Positions 53,333 through 62,654 of a DNA stretch of 64,000 nt are shown here, piece after piece. The stretch is from contig NZ_MVHU01000010.1 in NCBI RefSeq assembly GCF_002086285.1, forward strand, positions 1 through 64,000, in the 5' to 3' direction. The position numbers and the translations under genes were made by a program. The first letter of the stretch is position 1. Each line of letters opens with the position of its first letter. The notes beneath the pieces were generated by a model that ran no database searches, was not told the origin of the DNA, and worked only from the letters and a program-made list of their open reading frames with translations. Source of the stretch: Mycolicibacter kumamotonensis (GTDB lineage: Bacteria; Actinomycetota; Actinomycetes; Mycobacteriales; Mycobacteriaceae).

Positions 53333-53986
53333 TCAGTTGCGCGCGAAGCCGTGTGCGCAGAAGTCCCAGACCTCGTCAGCGGTCAGCGGGTTGACCGCCG
53401 GATCGGTTGAGGCCGGGCTGGATTGAGCGTTGAACATGACCGTCTGCATGATCATCGCCGCCACCCGCCTGGGGTTGGGTCCGGCGCGCAACTGTCCAGC
53501 GGCCGCCGCCTGTTCGGTCAGTTCGGTGAGCAACGTCAGCAGCGGGGTGTGGGCGACCTTCACCTCGGCGGGGTGGGTCAACAGCAGGCTCGGGGCGAAA
53601 TCGGTGAACAGCGGCCGTTTGGCGGCCGGGTCGGGGCGTGAGGACTCGAAGAGTAACTCGACGGCGACTTTGAGGCGTTCCAACGGATCGGGGTAGTTGG
53701 CCGTCGCGGCGCGGATCTGTTCGGCCGCGCGGCTCAGGGCGTCCTCGAAGAGCGCCAGCAACAGTTCGTGTTTTCCGTCGAATTGCAGGTAGAAGCTGCG
53801 CAGCGACTGCCGGGAGCGGTCGACGACTTCCTGGACGGTGAAGTCGGTGCTGCCCTTTTCGATGATGATCGACTGCGCCGCATCCAGAAAACGCTGAACG
53901 CGTTGCGCCGCACGAATCTTCGCGGTTTTGATGGAGCGTTCGACCGCGCGCTGCTTCCAGGCGGGTTCTTCGCTCGGGCTGGTCAC
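53333..53986 (-). CDS. TetR-family transcriptional regulator
   Basis: The 217-residue regulator has an HTH region: RVQRFLDAAQSIIIEKGSTD, then FTVQEVVDRSRQSLRSFYLQFDGKHELL. I chose GTG 53986, with CCGGAG upstream. The frame extends further but then crosses the promoter region. It is divergent from the acyl-CoA dehydrogenase at 54209, and the GAGAAT-N3-ATTCTC palindrome at 54108-54122 lies between them, so this is the best candidate for the protein that binds all four copies of that site. Confidence 0.87.
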   Translation of the reverse strand: MTSPSEEPAWKQRAVERSIKTAKIRAAQRVQRFLDAAQSIIIEKGSTDFTVQEVVDRSRQSLRSFYLQFDGKHELLLALFEDALSRAAEQIRAATANYPDPLERLKVAVELLFESSRPDPAAKRPLFTDFAPSLLLTHPAEVKVAHTPLLTLLTELTEQAAAAGQLRAGPNPRRVAAMIMQTVMFNAQSSPASTDPAVNPLTADEVWDFCAHGFARN

Positions 53987-54107
53987 CGGGACTCCGGGCT
54001 GGTGTGCGGTAGGAAAGGCACAGCGCAACTGTACGGGACGGTGACCGGCAGCCCGCCCGCGGCACCGGCAGTCGGATGACGATTCAGAGATCGCAACTTC
54101 TCCATTC

Positions 54108-54122
54108 GAGAATGATATTCTC
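54108..54122. promoter_or_regulatory. Operator GAGAAT-N3-ATTCTC (site 2)
   Basis: GAGAATGATATTCTC lies in the region between the divergent TetR gene (start 53986) and the acyl-CoA dehydrogenase gene (start 54209). The arms are identical to the other three copies. Only the central three bases differ. Confidence 0.75.
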
Positions 54123-54208
54123 ATCCCTGCGTCTATGGAAGCGGACTCGCAAGATCCGAGCCGGTCCGCAATCGGGAGACCCCGGGACGCCCGAACCGAG
54201 GAGTGTCG

Positions 54209-55381
54209 GTGCAACTCGCCTTTGATACCGACGTCGAGAGTTTCCGAGCGGAGTTCTCGGCGTTCCTCGACGAGCATCTGCCCACCGAGGCCGAGGCGCT
54301 CGAGCGGTCACAGTCGTGCTCGCACGTCCCGGAGTGGGCGCGGCGCTGGCAGCGCCTGCTGTTCGACAACGGCTGGCTGCTACCGGGCAATCCGCCCGAA
54401 TTCGGTGGCCGCAACGCGAACATCCTGCAGCAGTACGTGCACTCCGAGGAGCTGTCCCGCCGGCGGATCTACCCCAGCTTCAACCCGCAGGGGGTCGGCA
54501 TCATCGCGGCTTCCCTGCTCTCGTTCGGGACCGAGGAGCAGAAGCACCGCTGGGCGGTCCCGATCCTGCGTGCCGAGATCACCGCCTCGCTGGGTATGAG
54601 CGAACCCGGAGCGGGCTCGGACCTGGCCGGGCTGCAGACCCGCGCGGTGCTTACCGGAGACCACTTCGTGGTCAACGGCCAGAAGGTGTGGACGTCGGGT
54701 GCCCACCATGCCGACGTGTTGTTGACCTTCGTCCGCACCGACCCGGACGCGCCGAAGCACAAGGGCATCAGCGTCCTGCTGATACCCACCGACGCCGAAG
54801 GCGTGGTGCGGCGCCCGTTCGCGTCCGCATGCGGCCACGACGACGTCGATTTCAACGAGGTCTTCTTCACCGATGTCAAGGTGCCGGCCGAGAACCTGGT
54901 CGGCCCGCTCAACGGCGGCTGGGGGGTCGCCAACGGCTCGCTCGGCCATGAACGCACCCTGTTGTGGCTGAGCTTCGCCGATCGGCTGCGCGACCTGATC
55001 CATGACTTCCGGCCGGTCGGGGAGCTGGACCGCGACCGCTTCGCCACCTTGTTGATGGACAACCAGGCGCTGCGGCTGCTCGGCTCGGTGGCCCTGGCCC
55101 AGGCGGCCCGCGGCGAGCAGGACGTGCCGGCGCTCTCGGTGCTCAAGCTGTTGGGATCCGAGGCGGTGCAGAGCGCCGCCGAGCACGCGCTCGACGCGGC
55201 CGGCAGCAGTGGCCTGACCCACCCGGCCAGCTCGGGAAGCTACACACCGATGAACGAGGACTACGCGACCGCGAGTTGGTTCGATCGCTACCTGCGCAGT
55301 TTCTCCGGCACCATCGCCGGTGGCACCTCGGAGATCCAGCGCAACATCATCGCCCAACGGGTGTTGGGCCTGCCGCGCTAG
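54209..55381 (+). CDS. Acyl-CoA dehydrogenase
   Basis: The 390-residue FadE-type enzyme has LGMSEPGAGSDLAGLQTRAV and the C-terminal GTIAGGTSEIQRNIIAQRVL. GAGGAG at 54198-54203 sits five bases before GTG 54209. GTG 54203 overlaps that site and is less likely. It is a single-gene unit facing the minus-strand acyl-CoA dehydrogenase genes. Its promoter carries the shared operator, so it is expected to be expressed with the third Rieske module. Confidence 0.9.
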   Translation: MQLAFDTDVESFRAEFSAFLDEHLPTEAEALERSQSCSHVPEWARRWQRLLFDNGWLLPGNPPEFGGRNANILQQYVHSEELSRRRIYPSFNPQGVGIIAASLLSFGTEEQKHRWAVPILRAEITASLGMSEPGAGSDLAGLQTRAVLTGDHFVVNGQKVWTSGAHHADVLLTFVRTDPDAPKHKGISVLLIPTDAEGVVRRPFASACGHDDVDFNEVFFTDVKVPAENLVGPLNGGWGVANGSLGHERTLLWLSFADRLRDLIHDFRPVGELDRDRFATLLMDNQALRLLGSVALAQAARGEQDVPALSVLKLLGSEAVQSAAEHALDAAGSSGLTHPASSGSYTPMNEDYATASWFDRYLRSFSGTIAGGTSEIQRNIIAQRVLGLPR

Positions 55382-55384
55382 TCG

Positions 55385-56197
55385 CTAGAGCTGCACTAAC
55401 CGTGGCGCCGAGCGCCGAGCCCGCAGACCCCCGCCGACCCGGCGGGTCAATTCCCGCGTACTGCCGAGCAATCCGTCCAGGACCAGCACCCGCTCGACGT
55501 GGTGGTGCAGATCGTGTTCGGCGGTGAAGCCGATGCCGCCGAGCACCTGCTGGCAATGCGCGGCCGCGGTGAGCGCGGCCTTTCCCGCGGCGGCTTTGGC
55601 CAGCATTGAAGTCAGGTCCGGGCTTTCCACGACGGGCACCGACAGGGTGGCCTCGGCGCCCTCGATGGCGACCAGGGTTTCGGCGAGCCGGTGCCGAACA
55701 GCCTGGAAAGAAGCGATCGGCTTGCCGAACTGCACGCGGTCCAGCGCATGCTCGCGGGCCAGGGCCAGCATGGCTCGCGCCGAGCCGACCAGCCACCACC
55801 CCAACGCGCGGCGGGCCTCACCCACGCGCATCAGCTCCCCGCCGGGCACCGTTCGCAGCGGAAGCCCGCCGAGAACGGGATTGTCGCGATTGCCCTCGCC
55901 CCGTTCCCAGATCACCCAGCTACCGCCGGCGAAGGGCATCGGGGGAGTGCCGCCAGGCAGGCCGCCGATGGTCTCCAGTATCACGTCGTTGAGCACCGAC
56001 GCGTGCGCCCCGGTCTCTCCGAGCAGCCGGAAGACTAGCGGGATCGCCAGGTCCGGGTCGTCGGAAAGCATTTCCGCCCAACCGAGTTCGGCCAGGGCTT
56101 GGTCCAGCTCGGGGCCGGAATGCGACGCCATGGTCTTGCGCAGGGTGTCTTCCAGCAGCGCGATCGACGTGGCATCCATTCCGGTGGTCACCGTCAT
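55385..56197 (-). CDS. Acyl-CoA dehydrogenase, short form (pair 3, second gene)
   Basis: The 270-residue protein keeps the C-terminal dehydrogenase domain (EHALDRVQFGKPIASFQAVRHRLAE, then CQQVLGGIGFTAEHDLHHHV) but is shortened in the N-terminal domains. It overlaps the partner gene at 56194 by ATGA. Like the 46839 product it probably forms a heterotetramer with its longer neighbour. It is the last gene of the minus-strand operon starting at 61054. Confidence 0.87.
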   Translation of the reverse strand: MTVTTGMDATSIALLEDTLRKTMASHSGPELDQALAELGWAEMLSDDPDLAIPLVFRLLGETGAHASVLNDVILETIGGLPGGTPPMPFAGGSWVIWERGEGNRDNPVLGGLPLRTVPGGELMRVGEARRALGWWLVGSARAMLALAREHALDRVQFGKPIASFQAVRHRLAETLVAIEGAEATLSVPVVESPDLTSMLAKAAAGKAALTAAAHCQQVLGGIGFTAEHDLHHHVERVLVLDGLLGSTRELTRRVGGGLRARRSAPRLVQL

Positions 56198-57282
56198 TCC
56201 TTCCCCAGGTCGAGCAGTCGGCGGGCGATGATGTTGCGCTGGATCTCCGACGTGCCGCCGTAGATGGTCGCCGCGCGGGAGTAGAGAAACTCGGTGCGCC
56301 AGGACGAATCATCGAGCTCAATGGTTCCCGGCAGCAGGTCGCGCACCGTGTCGAACAGCTTCTGTTCGGCGGTGGCCAGCAGTACCTTGTCGATCGAGGT
56401 TTCCGGGCCCAGCCGCACTCCGCCGGCCAGGCGGTGCTGGGTGGCGCGGGATCGGCAGCGCAGCGTATGCAATGCGAGGTAGGCCTCGCCCAGATCGGCG
56501 TCATCGACCTCGGTCGTCTCGGCGATGAGTCGATCCAGACGGGAGTACAGGTAGGCGATGCGTTGCCAGAAGCAGGTGGAGCGCTCGAACGGCAGCAGAT
56601 CCATGGCGAGCCGCCAGCCGTCGCCGGGCTTGCCGAGCATGCGGTCGCCGGGGACCACCACGTCGTCGAAGTAGACCTCGCAGAATTCGTCCACGCCGTG
56701 CATCGTCCGTAGCGGGCGAACGGTGATGCCGGGGGCGTCCATGTCGACGAAGAACGCGGTGATCCCGTCATGCCCGGGAGCGGTGCGGGTCAGCAGGACG
56801 CAGCGCGTCGAATACTGAGCGAAGCTGGTCCAGACCTTCTGGCCCTTGATGATCCAGTTGTCGCCGTCGGGAGTGGCGCGGGTGGACAGCGATGCCAGAT
56901 CGCTGCCGGAGCCCGGCTCGGAGAAGCCCTGGCACCACTGTTCGCGACCGGACAGCAGCCGGGGAACCATTTCCGCGGCGAGTTCCGGCGGCGCGTAGTC
57001 GATCATGGTCGGCGCCAGCACTTCCAGCATCGAGTACGGGCCGGGTTCGGCGAGCCCACGGCCGACGACCTCTTCCCCGACGACCGCCCGCAGCATCGCC
57101 GGACCGCCCAAGCCACCGGCCTCGACCGGCCAGCCGTAGCGCATCCAGTCGGCCTCGTACAGCGCGGCGCAAACCCGGCCGAACTGCTTGACGTGGCCCT
57201 CCAGGGAGTGATCCGGGCCGGGGGTCAGGTCGTTCTCGTCGAGCCAGGCGCGCAGATCCGCGTGGAATTCAGAAACATTCAT
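56194..57282 (-). CDS. Acyl-CoA dehydrogenase (pair 3, first gene)
   Basis: The 362-residue protein has QGFSEPGSGSDLASLSTRATPD, the N-terminal domain FHADLRAWLDENDL and the C-terminal IYGGTSEIQRNIIARRLLDLGK. It overlaps the SnoaL-like gene upstream by ATGA, and the short dehydrogenase downstream. As part of the third Rieske module it would act on a CoA ester made after ring oxygenation. Confidence 0.9.
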   Translation of the reverse strand: MNVSEFHADLRAWLDENDLTPGPDHSLEGHVKQFGRVCAALYEADWMRYGWPVEAGGLGGPAMLRAVVGEEVVGRGLAEPGPYSMLEVLAPTMIDYAPPELAAEMVPRLLSGREQWCQGFSEPGSGSDLASLSTRATPDGDNWIIKGQKVWTSFAQYSTRCVLLTRTAPGHDGITAFFVDMDAPGITVRPLRTMHGVDEFCEVYFDDVVVPGDRMLGKPGDGWRLAMDLLPFERSTCFWQRIAYLYSRLDRLIAETTEVDDADLGEAYLALHTLRCRSRATQHRLAGGVRLGPETSIDKVLLATAEQKLFDTVRDLLPGTIELDDSSWRTEFLYSRAATIYGGTSEIQRNIIARRLLDLGKE

Positions 57283-57701
57283 TTCGCTGAGGGGCGACCG
57301 ATCGCGTGCGGACGGCCCGAGTCATGTGCACCACTGCGGCGGATGAACGTCATCGCCCGGGTCTTGAGCCGCCACCCGTCCGCGGTCCGCACATAGGTGT
57401 CGTTGTAGTAGCCGATCCGCATGTCGTGGCTGGCGTGGTCGATGAAGCACAGCGGTTGGGTGCCGGTAGCGGTGTCACCCTCCAGCTCGATCACCGGGTT
57501 TCCGGTCATGAACAAGCCCTTGGGGGCGGCGTCCACCAGCACCGGAAACCGGTCCAGCGAATAGGTTTCGCCGAATGCGCTGTAGGTTCCATCCGGGGTG
57601 AACACCGCCACCAGTCCGTCGATGTCGCCCTGGGTGATCGTCACCGCGTAACGCGCGAGCAGTTGCTGGATTTCGACCAGCTCGTCAGTTCTTGTTGACA
57701 T
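57279..57701 (-). CDS. SnoaL/NTF2-like protein
   Basis: The 140-residue cone-shaped alpha+beta fold protein begins EIQQLLARYAVTITQGDIDG and has LVAVFTPDGTYSAFGE and the C-terminal RTADGWRLKTRAMTFIRR. The fold includes ketosteroid isomerases, SnoaL cyclases and the beta subunits of aromatic dioxygenases. It could be an isomerase/hydratase of the pathway or a true beta subunit for the Rieske enzyme encoded upstream. Its ATG overlaps the end of the amidohydrolase gene by 17 bases. Confidence 0.87.
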   Translation of the reverse strand: MSTRTDELVEIQQLLARYAVTITQGDIDGLVAVFTPDGTYSAFGETYSLDRFPVLVDAAPKGLFMTGNPVIELEGDTATGTQPLCFIDHASHDMRIGYYNDTYVRTADGWRLKTRAMTFIRRSGAHDSGRPHAIGRPSAK

Positions 57702-58905
57702 ACACCTGACCGCCTTTCATGACGAACTTTACGTTTTGAGTAACGGTGATGTCGGACAACGGATCTCCCGGCACACCGATGATGTCTGCGAGTAGGCCCT
57801 CGGCCAGTCGGCCGCGGTCGGTGGCGTTGATCAGTTCGGCCGCAGTCACCGTCGCGGCCCGCAGCACCGCCGTCGGCGGCATGCCCCAATCGACCAGGGT
57901 GACCAGCTCGTCGGCGTTGCGGCCGTGCGGGATCGCGGGTGCGTCGGTGCCCACGGCGATCTTGACCCCGGCCTCGTAGGCGGCCTTGATCGAGGTGCGG
58001 GCCTTGGGGAACATCTCGGCTGCCTTGGCCTGAAGTACGGGCGGCGCCTTGGACACATCCATCGCCTCGGCCAGGCGCCGGGTGGTGACCAGGAAGCGGT
58101 CGTGCTCGACGAGCATCGCTATCGCCTCGTCGTCCATCAAAAACCCGTGTTCGATGCAGTCGATTCCGCATGCCACCGCGTGTTTGACCGCTTCGGCGCC
58201 GTGGGTGTGGGCGGCCACCCGCAGCCCGCGCCGGTGCGCCTCGTCGACGATGACACGCAGCTCTTCATCCGAATAGTGTTGGGCGCCGGCCTCTCCGGTC
58301 AGCGACATGACGCCGCCCGAGCAGCACACCTTGATCAGCTGCGCCCCGTGCTTGATCTGATAGCGGACCGCCTTGCGGATCTCGTCGACGCCGTTGGCGA
58401 TGCCCTCCTCGACAGTCAGCTCCAGCACGCCGGGCATGAACGCCGCGAACATCGTCGGATCCAGATGACCGCCGGTCGGGGTGATCGCGTGACCGGCCGG
58501 CACCACCCGGGGCCCCTCGATCCAGCCGGCGTCGATCGCCTTGCCCAGTGCGACATCGAGCAGATAGCCGCCGGTCTTGACGAACAAACCGAGGTTGCGC
58601 ACGGTGGTGAAGCCGGCTCGCAGGGTGCGCCGCGCATTGCCCACCGCCCGCAGCACCCGGGTCGGCGGATCATCCTGCACCTGAGACAGGCCGGGGTTCT
58701 CGCCCCGGCCGCCCATCAGCAGGTTGACCTCCATGTCCATCAAGCCGGGCAGCAGGATCAGGTCGCCCAGATCCAGCGTCTCCGCCGAAGGGTCTGCTGA
58801 ACCGCCGACCCCGACGATCCGATCGCCTTCGACCCGGATGACACCGGGCCGGATGATCTCACCGGAGTCGACGTCGAGCAGCCCGGCCGCCTTGAGCGTC
58901 AGCAC
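57685..58905 (-). CDS. Amidohydrolase-superfamily protein lacking the HxH motif (2)
   Basis: This 406-residue paralogue of the 5145-6398 product starts at GTG 58905, two bases after the stop of the small helical gene. LPGLMDMEVNLLMGG again has Glu and Asn where HxH is expected. Retained positions are QLIKVCCSGG (Lys), RVAAHTHGAEAV (His), GIDCIEHGFL (His) and VGTDAPAIPHG (Asp). Both copies keep the MDME-x-NLL sequence, so the change is conserved, not decay. The role is probably hydrolysis of an oxygenated intermediate. Confidence 0.85.
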   Translation of the reverse strand: MLTLKAAGLLDVDSGEIIRPGVIRVEGDRIVGVGGSADPSAETLDLGDLILLPGLMDMEVNLLMGGRGENPGLSQVQDDPPTRVLRAVGNARRTLRAGFTTVRNLGLFVKTGGYLLDVALGKAIDAGWIEGPRVVPAGHAITPTGGHLDPTMFAAFMPGVLELTVEEGIANGVDEIRKAVRYQIKHGAQLIKVCCSGGVMSLTGEAGAQHYSDEELRVIVDEAHRRGLRVAAHTHGAEAVKHAVACGIDCIEHGFLMDDEAIAMLVEHDRFLVTTRRLAEAMDVSKAPPVLQAKAAEMFPKARTSIKAAYEAGVKIAVGTDAPAIPHGRNADELVTLVDWGMPPTAVLRAATVTAAELINATDRGRLAEGLLADIIGVPGDPLSDITVTQNVKFVMKGGQVYVNKN

Positions 58906-58907
58906 CT

Positions 58908-59231
58908 TTAGACGACCGGTTCCTTGATGCAGTCGATCCAGGCGGCGCCGCTGTCGGGCACTCGGGGCTGTTTCCACGCTTCGATCGGGAACGACACCAT
59001 CACCAAAGACTGCAAGACGTGCATCAGCGAGCGCGCATCATCGGGCAGATCATCCAGGTCGAACTTGTCCAGGTAGGTGATGGCGTCCTCCAGCCGCCCG
59101 AACGCGGCGTCGTAGAACTCCTGCATCTCGCCCATGGTCGAGGCCAGCCGCTTGGCATAGCGCTCGGGCTCGGTAGCCAGATCCCAGTCGGCGTAGGGTT
59201 CCAGGTCGGCGAAGTCAGACGGTAGCGCCAT
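58908..59231 (-). CDS. Small helical protein paired with Rieske oxygenase (family member 3)
   Basis: The 107-residue protein shares FADLEPY, TEPERYAKRL, EFYDAAFGRLEDAI, YLDKFDLDDLPDDARSLMH and EAWKQPRVPDSGAAW with the 4819-5148 product. ATG 59231 lies inside the last 17 bases of the Rieske gene, so translation is coupled. The close match of members 1 and 3, and of their oxygenases, suggests that the gene pair duplicated as a unit. No known domain is recognised. Confidence 0.78.
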   Translation of the reverse strand: MALPSDFADLEPYADWDLATEPERYAKRLASTMGEMQEFYDAAFGRLEDAITYLDKFDLDDLPDDARSLMHVLQSLVMVSFPIEAWKQPRVPDSGAAWIDCIKEPVV

Positions 59232-60504
59232 TCGCGTGCTCCTTCTTGTATTCGGATACGTAGTCACGGGCGGTCTTGTGCAGGTGTCGAATCAGGACCT
59301 CCTGGTCGCACAGCAGGAAGCCGTCCACGACCTTGGTGCCGATCATGGTCTGGGTGGCTTCCAGGGTGTTGGCGTCCTGCAGCGCGTATTCCTTGAAGGT
59401 CACCGCGGCCAGTTCCTGGGCCAGACGCTCCCGGGCATTGCGCGGCGGCACGAAGTACAGGCTCGCTTCGAAGGTGTGCTTGTCGGCGGCGGTCGGCCAG
59501 TACTGGTAGGTCAGGTACCAACCCGGCTCCCAGATCAGAATCATGAAGTTGGGGAAGAACACGAACGAGTCGATGCCCCACTGCGGTACCCGTTTGATGT
59601 TCACCGACGGCGGCAATTCCTTGAGGTCGGCAATGACATCCGGCTTGTCCCAGGGGCCGAACAGTCCGCTGCGCAGCGCCCGGTCCAACGGCTTGACCAT
59701 GTTGAGGTCCGCCGGCGGCGACTGACCACCCCACGTCGATTGCAGGCTGTGCGGCCCGGCCAGCTCGTAATGCAGCGCTTCGTAGCCGAACTTCTGGATT
59801 TTGGCGGCTTCTTCCTTGGTGTACTGGCCCTGGTGCAGGATCGGCGCGTGGTAGAACTCCACGAACGCGTCGAGGAACAGCTTCCAGTTGCTGCCGATAT
59901 CGGACTTGTAGGAGTAGACCTCGGTCATCTCGCCGAACGGGTAGCCCTCGATGCCCTTGGCCAGCGGGCCGAGGTATTCGTTGAGCGGTCCGGCGTTGTC
60001 GTCGAAGTTGACGAAGATGAAACCTTCCCAGACCTCGCAGCGCACCGGCACCAGCCCGTACTGGCTCTTGTCGACGTCGAAGAACTCGCCCTCCTGCTGG
60101 ATGAAGGTGAGATCCCCGTCCAGGCTGTAGCGCCAGGCGTGATACTTGCAGGTGAACTGGCGGCACGTGCCTTCGGTTTCCTCATTGGGAAAGTCGTTCC
60201 ACACCAGCTTGTTTCCGCGGTGCCGGCAGATGTTGTGGAAGGCCCGCACCACACCGTCCTTGCCCTTGACGACGATGATCGAGGTGCCCTTGCATACCGA
60301 GGGCAACTCCCGGGTGAAGTAGCTGCCGACCTTGGGGAGCCGCTCGATGCGACCGACGTTGAGCCAGGTGCGCTTGAAGATCGCCTCCTGCTCGTCGGCG
60401 AAATGCGCCGGGTCGAACGAGTCGCTGTAATCGACCGGTTCGGTGCCGAGCTCGGGATAAGCCTGCGTCCAGCTACCTGCTGCCGGCTTGGGGAAATGGG
60501 GCAC
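59215..60504 (-). CDS. Rieske non-heme iron oxygenase, alpha subunit (module C)
   Basis: The 429-residue oxygenase is a close paralogue of the 3540-4811 product. Rieske ligands C93/H95 (NICRHRGNKL) and C119/H122 (CKYHAWRYSLDG) are intact, with bridging D212 and iron ligands H219 and H224 in NWKLFLDAFVEFYHAPILH. I chose GTG 60504 because GGGAGGT lies at ideal spacing before it and the protein then begins PHFPKPAAGSW like its paralogue. It follows the AhpD-like gene by 4 bases and precedes the small helical partner. Confidence 0.92.
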   Translation of the reverse strand: MPHFPKPAAGSWTQAYPELGTEPVDYSDSFDPAHFADEQEAIFKRTWLNVGRIERLPKVGSYFTRELPSVCKGTSIIVVKGKDGVVRAFHNICRHRGNKLVWNDFPNEETEGTCRQFTCKYHAWRYSLDGDLTFIQQEGEFFDVDKSQYGLVPVRCEVWEGFIFVNFDDNAGPLNEYLGPLAKGIEGYPFGEMTEVYSYKSDIGSNWKLFLDAFVEFYHAPILHQGQYTKEEAAKIQKFGYEALHYELAGPHSLQSTWGGQSPPADLNMVKPLDRALRSGLFGPWDKPDVIADLKELPPSVNIKRVPQWGIDSFVFFPNFMILIWEPGWYLTYQYWPTAADKHTFEASLYFVPPRNARERLAQELAAVTFKEYALQDANTLEATQTMIGTKVVDGFLLCDQEVLIRHLHKTARDYVSEYKKEHANGATV

Positions 60505-60508
60505 GGTA

Positions 60509-61054
60509 CTACCTCCCTGATTCGGGTTCTTCATCGAGTTCAACGCCAAAGGTGTTGAAGGCCATGGCCAACATGCAGTAGCAGCCGACCGTGAAGACGA
60601 GTTCCATCAACTGCGTCTCGTTCAGGTGCTTGGTGAGGATCACTTCGGTGGCGGGGGAGAGCCGGGAAGCCTCGTCGAGTTCGTCGGCCGCGTTCACCAC
60701 GGCCTGGTGGAGCTCGTCGCGTCCCGCGCCGTGTTGCAGGTCTTCGATGTCGGAGTCGGTGAGCCCGGCCTCTTTGCCGATCGTGATGTGGTGGACCCAC
60801 TCGTATTCGCAGCCGCGGCGGTGGGCGGTCCGCAGGATGGCGAGCTCGCGCAGCTTGTCGGGCAGCGTTCCGCGGTAGAGCAGTTCGACGTTGAACTTCA
60901 GGAATGCCCGGGCCAGTTTCGGGTGGTGCACCAGCATGGTCATCGCGGAGCCGGCGTCGCGCGGGTTGCGTCGATCCGCGGTCAAGACCTGAGCGAGCGC
61001 ACGCTGGACCGCCTCATCGTCCCACCGGGACTCCGACAGCGGGGTCAGGCGCAT
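60509..61054 (-). CDS. AhpD-like / carboxymuconolactone decarboxylase family protein (2)
   Basis: The 181-residue helical protein is a paralogue of the 14531-15061 product. Its core is RELAILRTAHRRGCEYEWVHHITIG, without the CxxC redox pair. GAGGAGGAG precedes ATG 61054. It is the first gene of the minus-strand module-C operon, with the palindromic operator 19 bases upstream of its start. Both copies share RNPRDAG near residue 36. The reaction is not known. Confidence 0.82.
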   Translation of the reverse strand: MRLTPLSESRWDDEAVQRALAQVLTADRRNPRDAGSAMTMLVHHPKLARAFLKFNVELLYRGTLPDKLRELAILRTAHRRGCEYEWVHHITIGKEAGLTDSDIEDLQHGAGRDELHQAVVNAADELDEASRLSPATEVILTKHLNETQLMELVFTVGCYCMLAMAFNTFGVELDEEPESGR

Positions 61055-61072
61055 CTGCTCCTCCTCGATTGC

Positions 61073-61087
61073 GAGAATCATATTCTC
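61073..61087. promoter_or_regulatory. Operator GAGAAT-N3-ATTCTC (site 3)
   Basis: GAGAATCATATTCTC lies 19 bases upstream of the first gene of the module-C operon (minus strand, start 61054). Its closeness to the start suggests that a bound repressor would block transcription initiation or early elongation. The same arms occur at three other promoters in this region. Confidence 0.75.
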
Positions 61088-61316
61088 ATATTTGATAATA
61101 GATTTCCATGTTTCCGGCGTTTGGTCAATACTGGGTCGTCAGCGCAGGTAGAGCAGACGCCGGCCCGGCCTAGGCGTCGCCGGAGGGGTCGGGGGGTCTC
61201 CCACCGGTGGATCGCCAGAAGGTTGATTCTCGGAAAACGGGAAGCTAGTTTCCATGGGAGACGACAGAAGCGTCACGGGGACCGGTGTCGCTGCCGGCCC
61301 GGATCGGAGGATGGCC

Positions 61317-62597
61317 GTGAACAAGGACGAGATGATTCTCATCAGCGTCGACGACCACACCGTTGAGCCGCCGGACATGTTCGCCAACCACCTACCGCGC
61401 AAGTACCTCGATGACGCGCCGCGCCTGGTGCACAATCCCGATGGCTCCGACACCTGGCAATTCCGCGACGTGGTGATCCCCAATGTCGCGCTCAACGCGG
61501 TCGCCGGACGTCCCAAGGAGGAGTACGGGCTCGAGCCCCAGGGCCTCGACGAGATCCGGCCCGGTTGCTACAACGTCGACGAGCGGATCAAGGACATGAA
61601 TGCCGGCGGCATCCTGGGCTCGATCTGCTTCCCGTCATTCCCCGGCTTCGCCGGCCGACTGTTCGCCACCGAGGACCCGGACTTCTCCGTCGCACTGGTG
61701 CAGGCCTACAACGACTGGCACATCGACGAGTGGTGTGGGGCCTATCCCGGACGGTTCATCCCGATGGCGCTCCCGGTGATCTGGGATGCCGAGAAGTGCG
61801 CGGCCGAAGTGCGGCGGGTCGCGAAGAAGGGCGTGCACGCCCTGACCTTCACCGAGAATCCGGCGGCGATGGGGTACCCGAGCTTTCACAACGAGTACTG
61901 GAACCCATTGTGGCAGGCGCTGTGTGACACCGACATGGTGCTCAACGTGCACATCGGGTCGTCGGGCAAGCTGGTGATCACCGCGCCCGACGCGCCGATG
62001 GACGTGATGATCACCCTGCAGCCGATGAACATCGTCCAGGCTGCGGCGGATTTGCTGTGGTCCCGGCCGATCAAGGAGTATCCCGATCTCAAGATCGCAC
62101 TGTCCGAGGGCGGCACCGGGTGGATCCCGTATTTTCTGGAGCGGGCGGATCGGACCTATGACATGCATTCGGTCTGGACCGGCCAGGATTTCGGCGGCAA
62201 GCTGCCCTCGGAGATCTTCCGTGAGCACTTCCTGACCTGCTTCATCTCCGACCCGGTCGGGGTGAAGCTGCGTCACGACATCGGCGTGGACAACATCGCC
62301 TGGGAAGCCGACTATCCACACAGCGATTCGATGTGGCCCGGGGCTCCCGAGGAACTCTGGGACGTGCTGAGCGCCAACGACGTCCCCGACGACGAGATCG
62401 ACAAGATCACCCACCGCAACGCCATGGAGTGGTATTCGTTCGACCCGTTCGCTCACGTCCCCCGCGAGCAGGCAACCGTGGGCGCCCTGCGGGCCGCCGC
62501 GGCGGGCCACGACGTCTCCATCCGCGCACTGAGCCAACACAAGCACGGGGAACGGCAGGCGAACGCGCTGGCCGAAGCCGCGCGGGCTAACAGCTGA
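61317..62597 (+). CDS. Amidohydrolase_2-family metal-dependent hydrolase/decarboxylase
   Basis: This TIM-barrel protein of about 426 residues is of the ACMSD/LigW-like branch. ISVDDHTVEPPDMF opens the barrel, VLNVHIGSSG carries a central His, and WEADYPHSDSMWPG has the C-terminal Asp. Relatives are often seen in mycobacterial catabolic islands. GGAGG at 61306-61310 fits GTG 61317 best. ATG 61254 and ATG 61311 are alternatives. It is divergent from the module-C operon and unrelated in detail to the two HxH-less amidohydrolases. It may decarboxylate or hydrolyse a ring-cleavage product. Confidence 0.87.
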   Translation: MNKDEMILISVDDHTVEPPDMFANHLPRKYLDDAPRLVHNPDGSDTWQFRDVVIPNVALNAVAGRPKEEYGLEPQGLDEIRPGCYNVDERIKDMNAGGILGSICFPSFPGFAGRLFATEDPDFSVALVQAYNDWHIDEWCGAYPGRFIPMALPVIWDAEKCAAEVRRVAKKGVHALTFTENPAAMGYPSFHNEYWNPLWQALCDTDMVLNVHIGSSGKLVITAPDAPMDVMITLQPMNIVQAAADLLWSRPIKEYPDLKIALSEGGTGWIPYFLERADRTYDMHSVWTGQDFGGKLPSEIFREHFLTCFISDPVGVKLRHDIGVDNIAWEADYPHSDSMWPGAPEELWDVLSANDVPDDEIDKITHRNAMEWYSFDPFAHVPREQATVGALRAAAAGHDVSIRALSQHKHGERQANALAEAARANS

Positions 62598-62654
62598 TCT
62601 CACCTCGCGGGCGTTGACGCGGCCCCGCCGGTATGTAAGGCTGTTTAGCACATA

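Noticed and set aside
61225..61335. Extra ATTCTC half-sites near the start of the amidohydrolase_2 gene
   Set aside because: GATTCTC near 61225 lacks the opposite arm at the right distance, and the one near 61333 lies in coding sequence. Not counted as operators.
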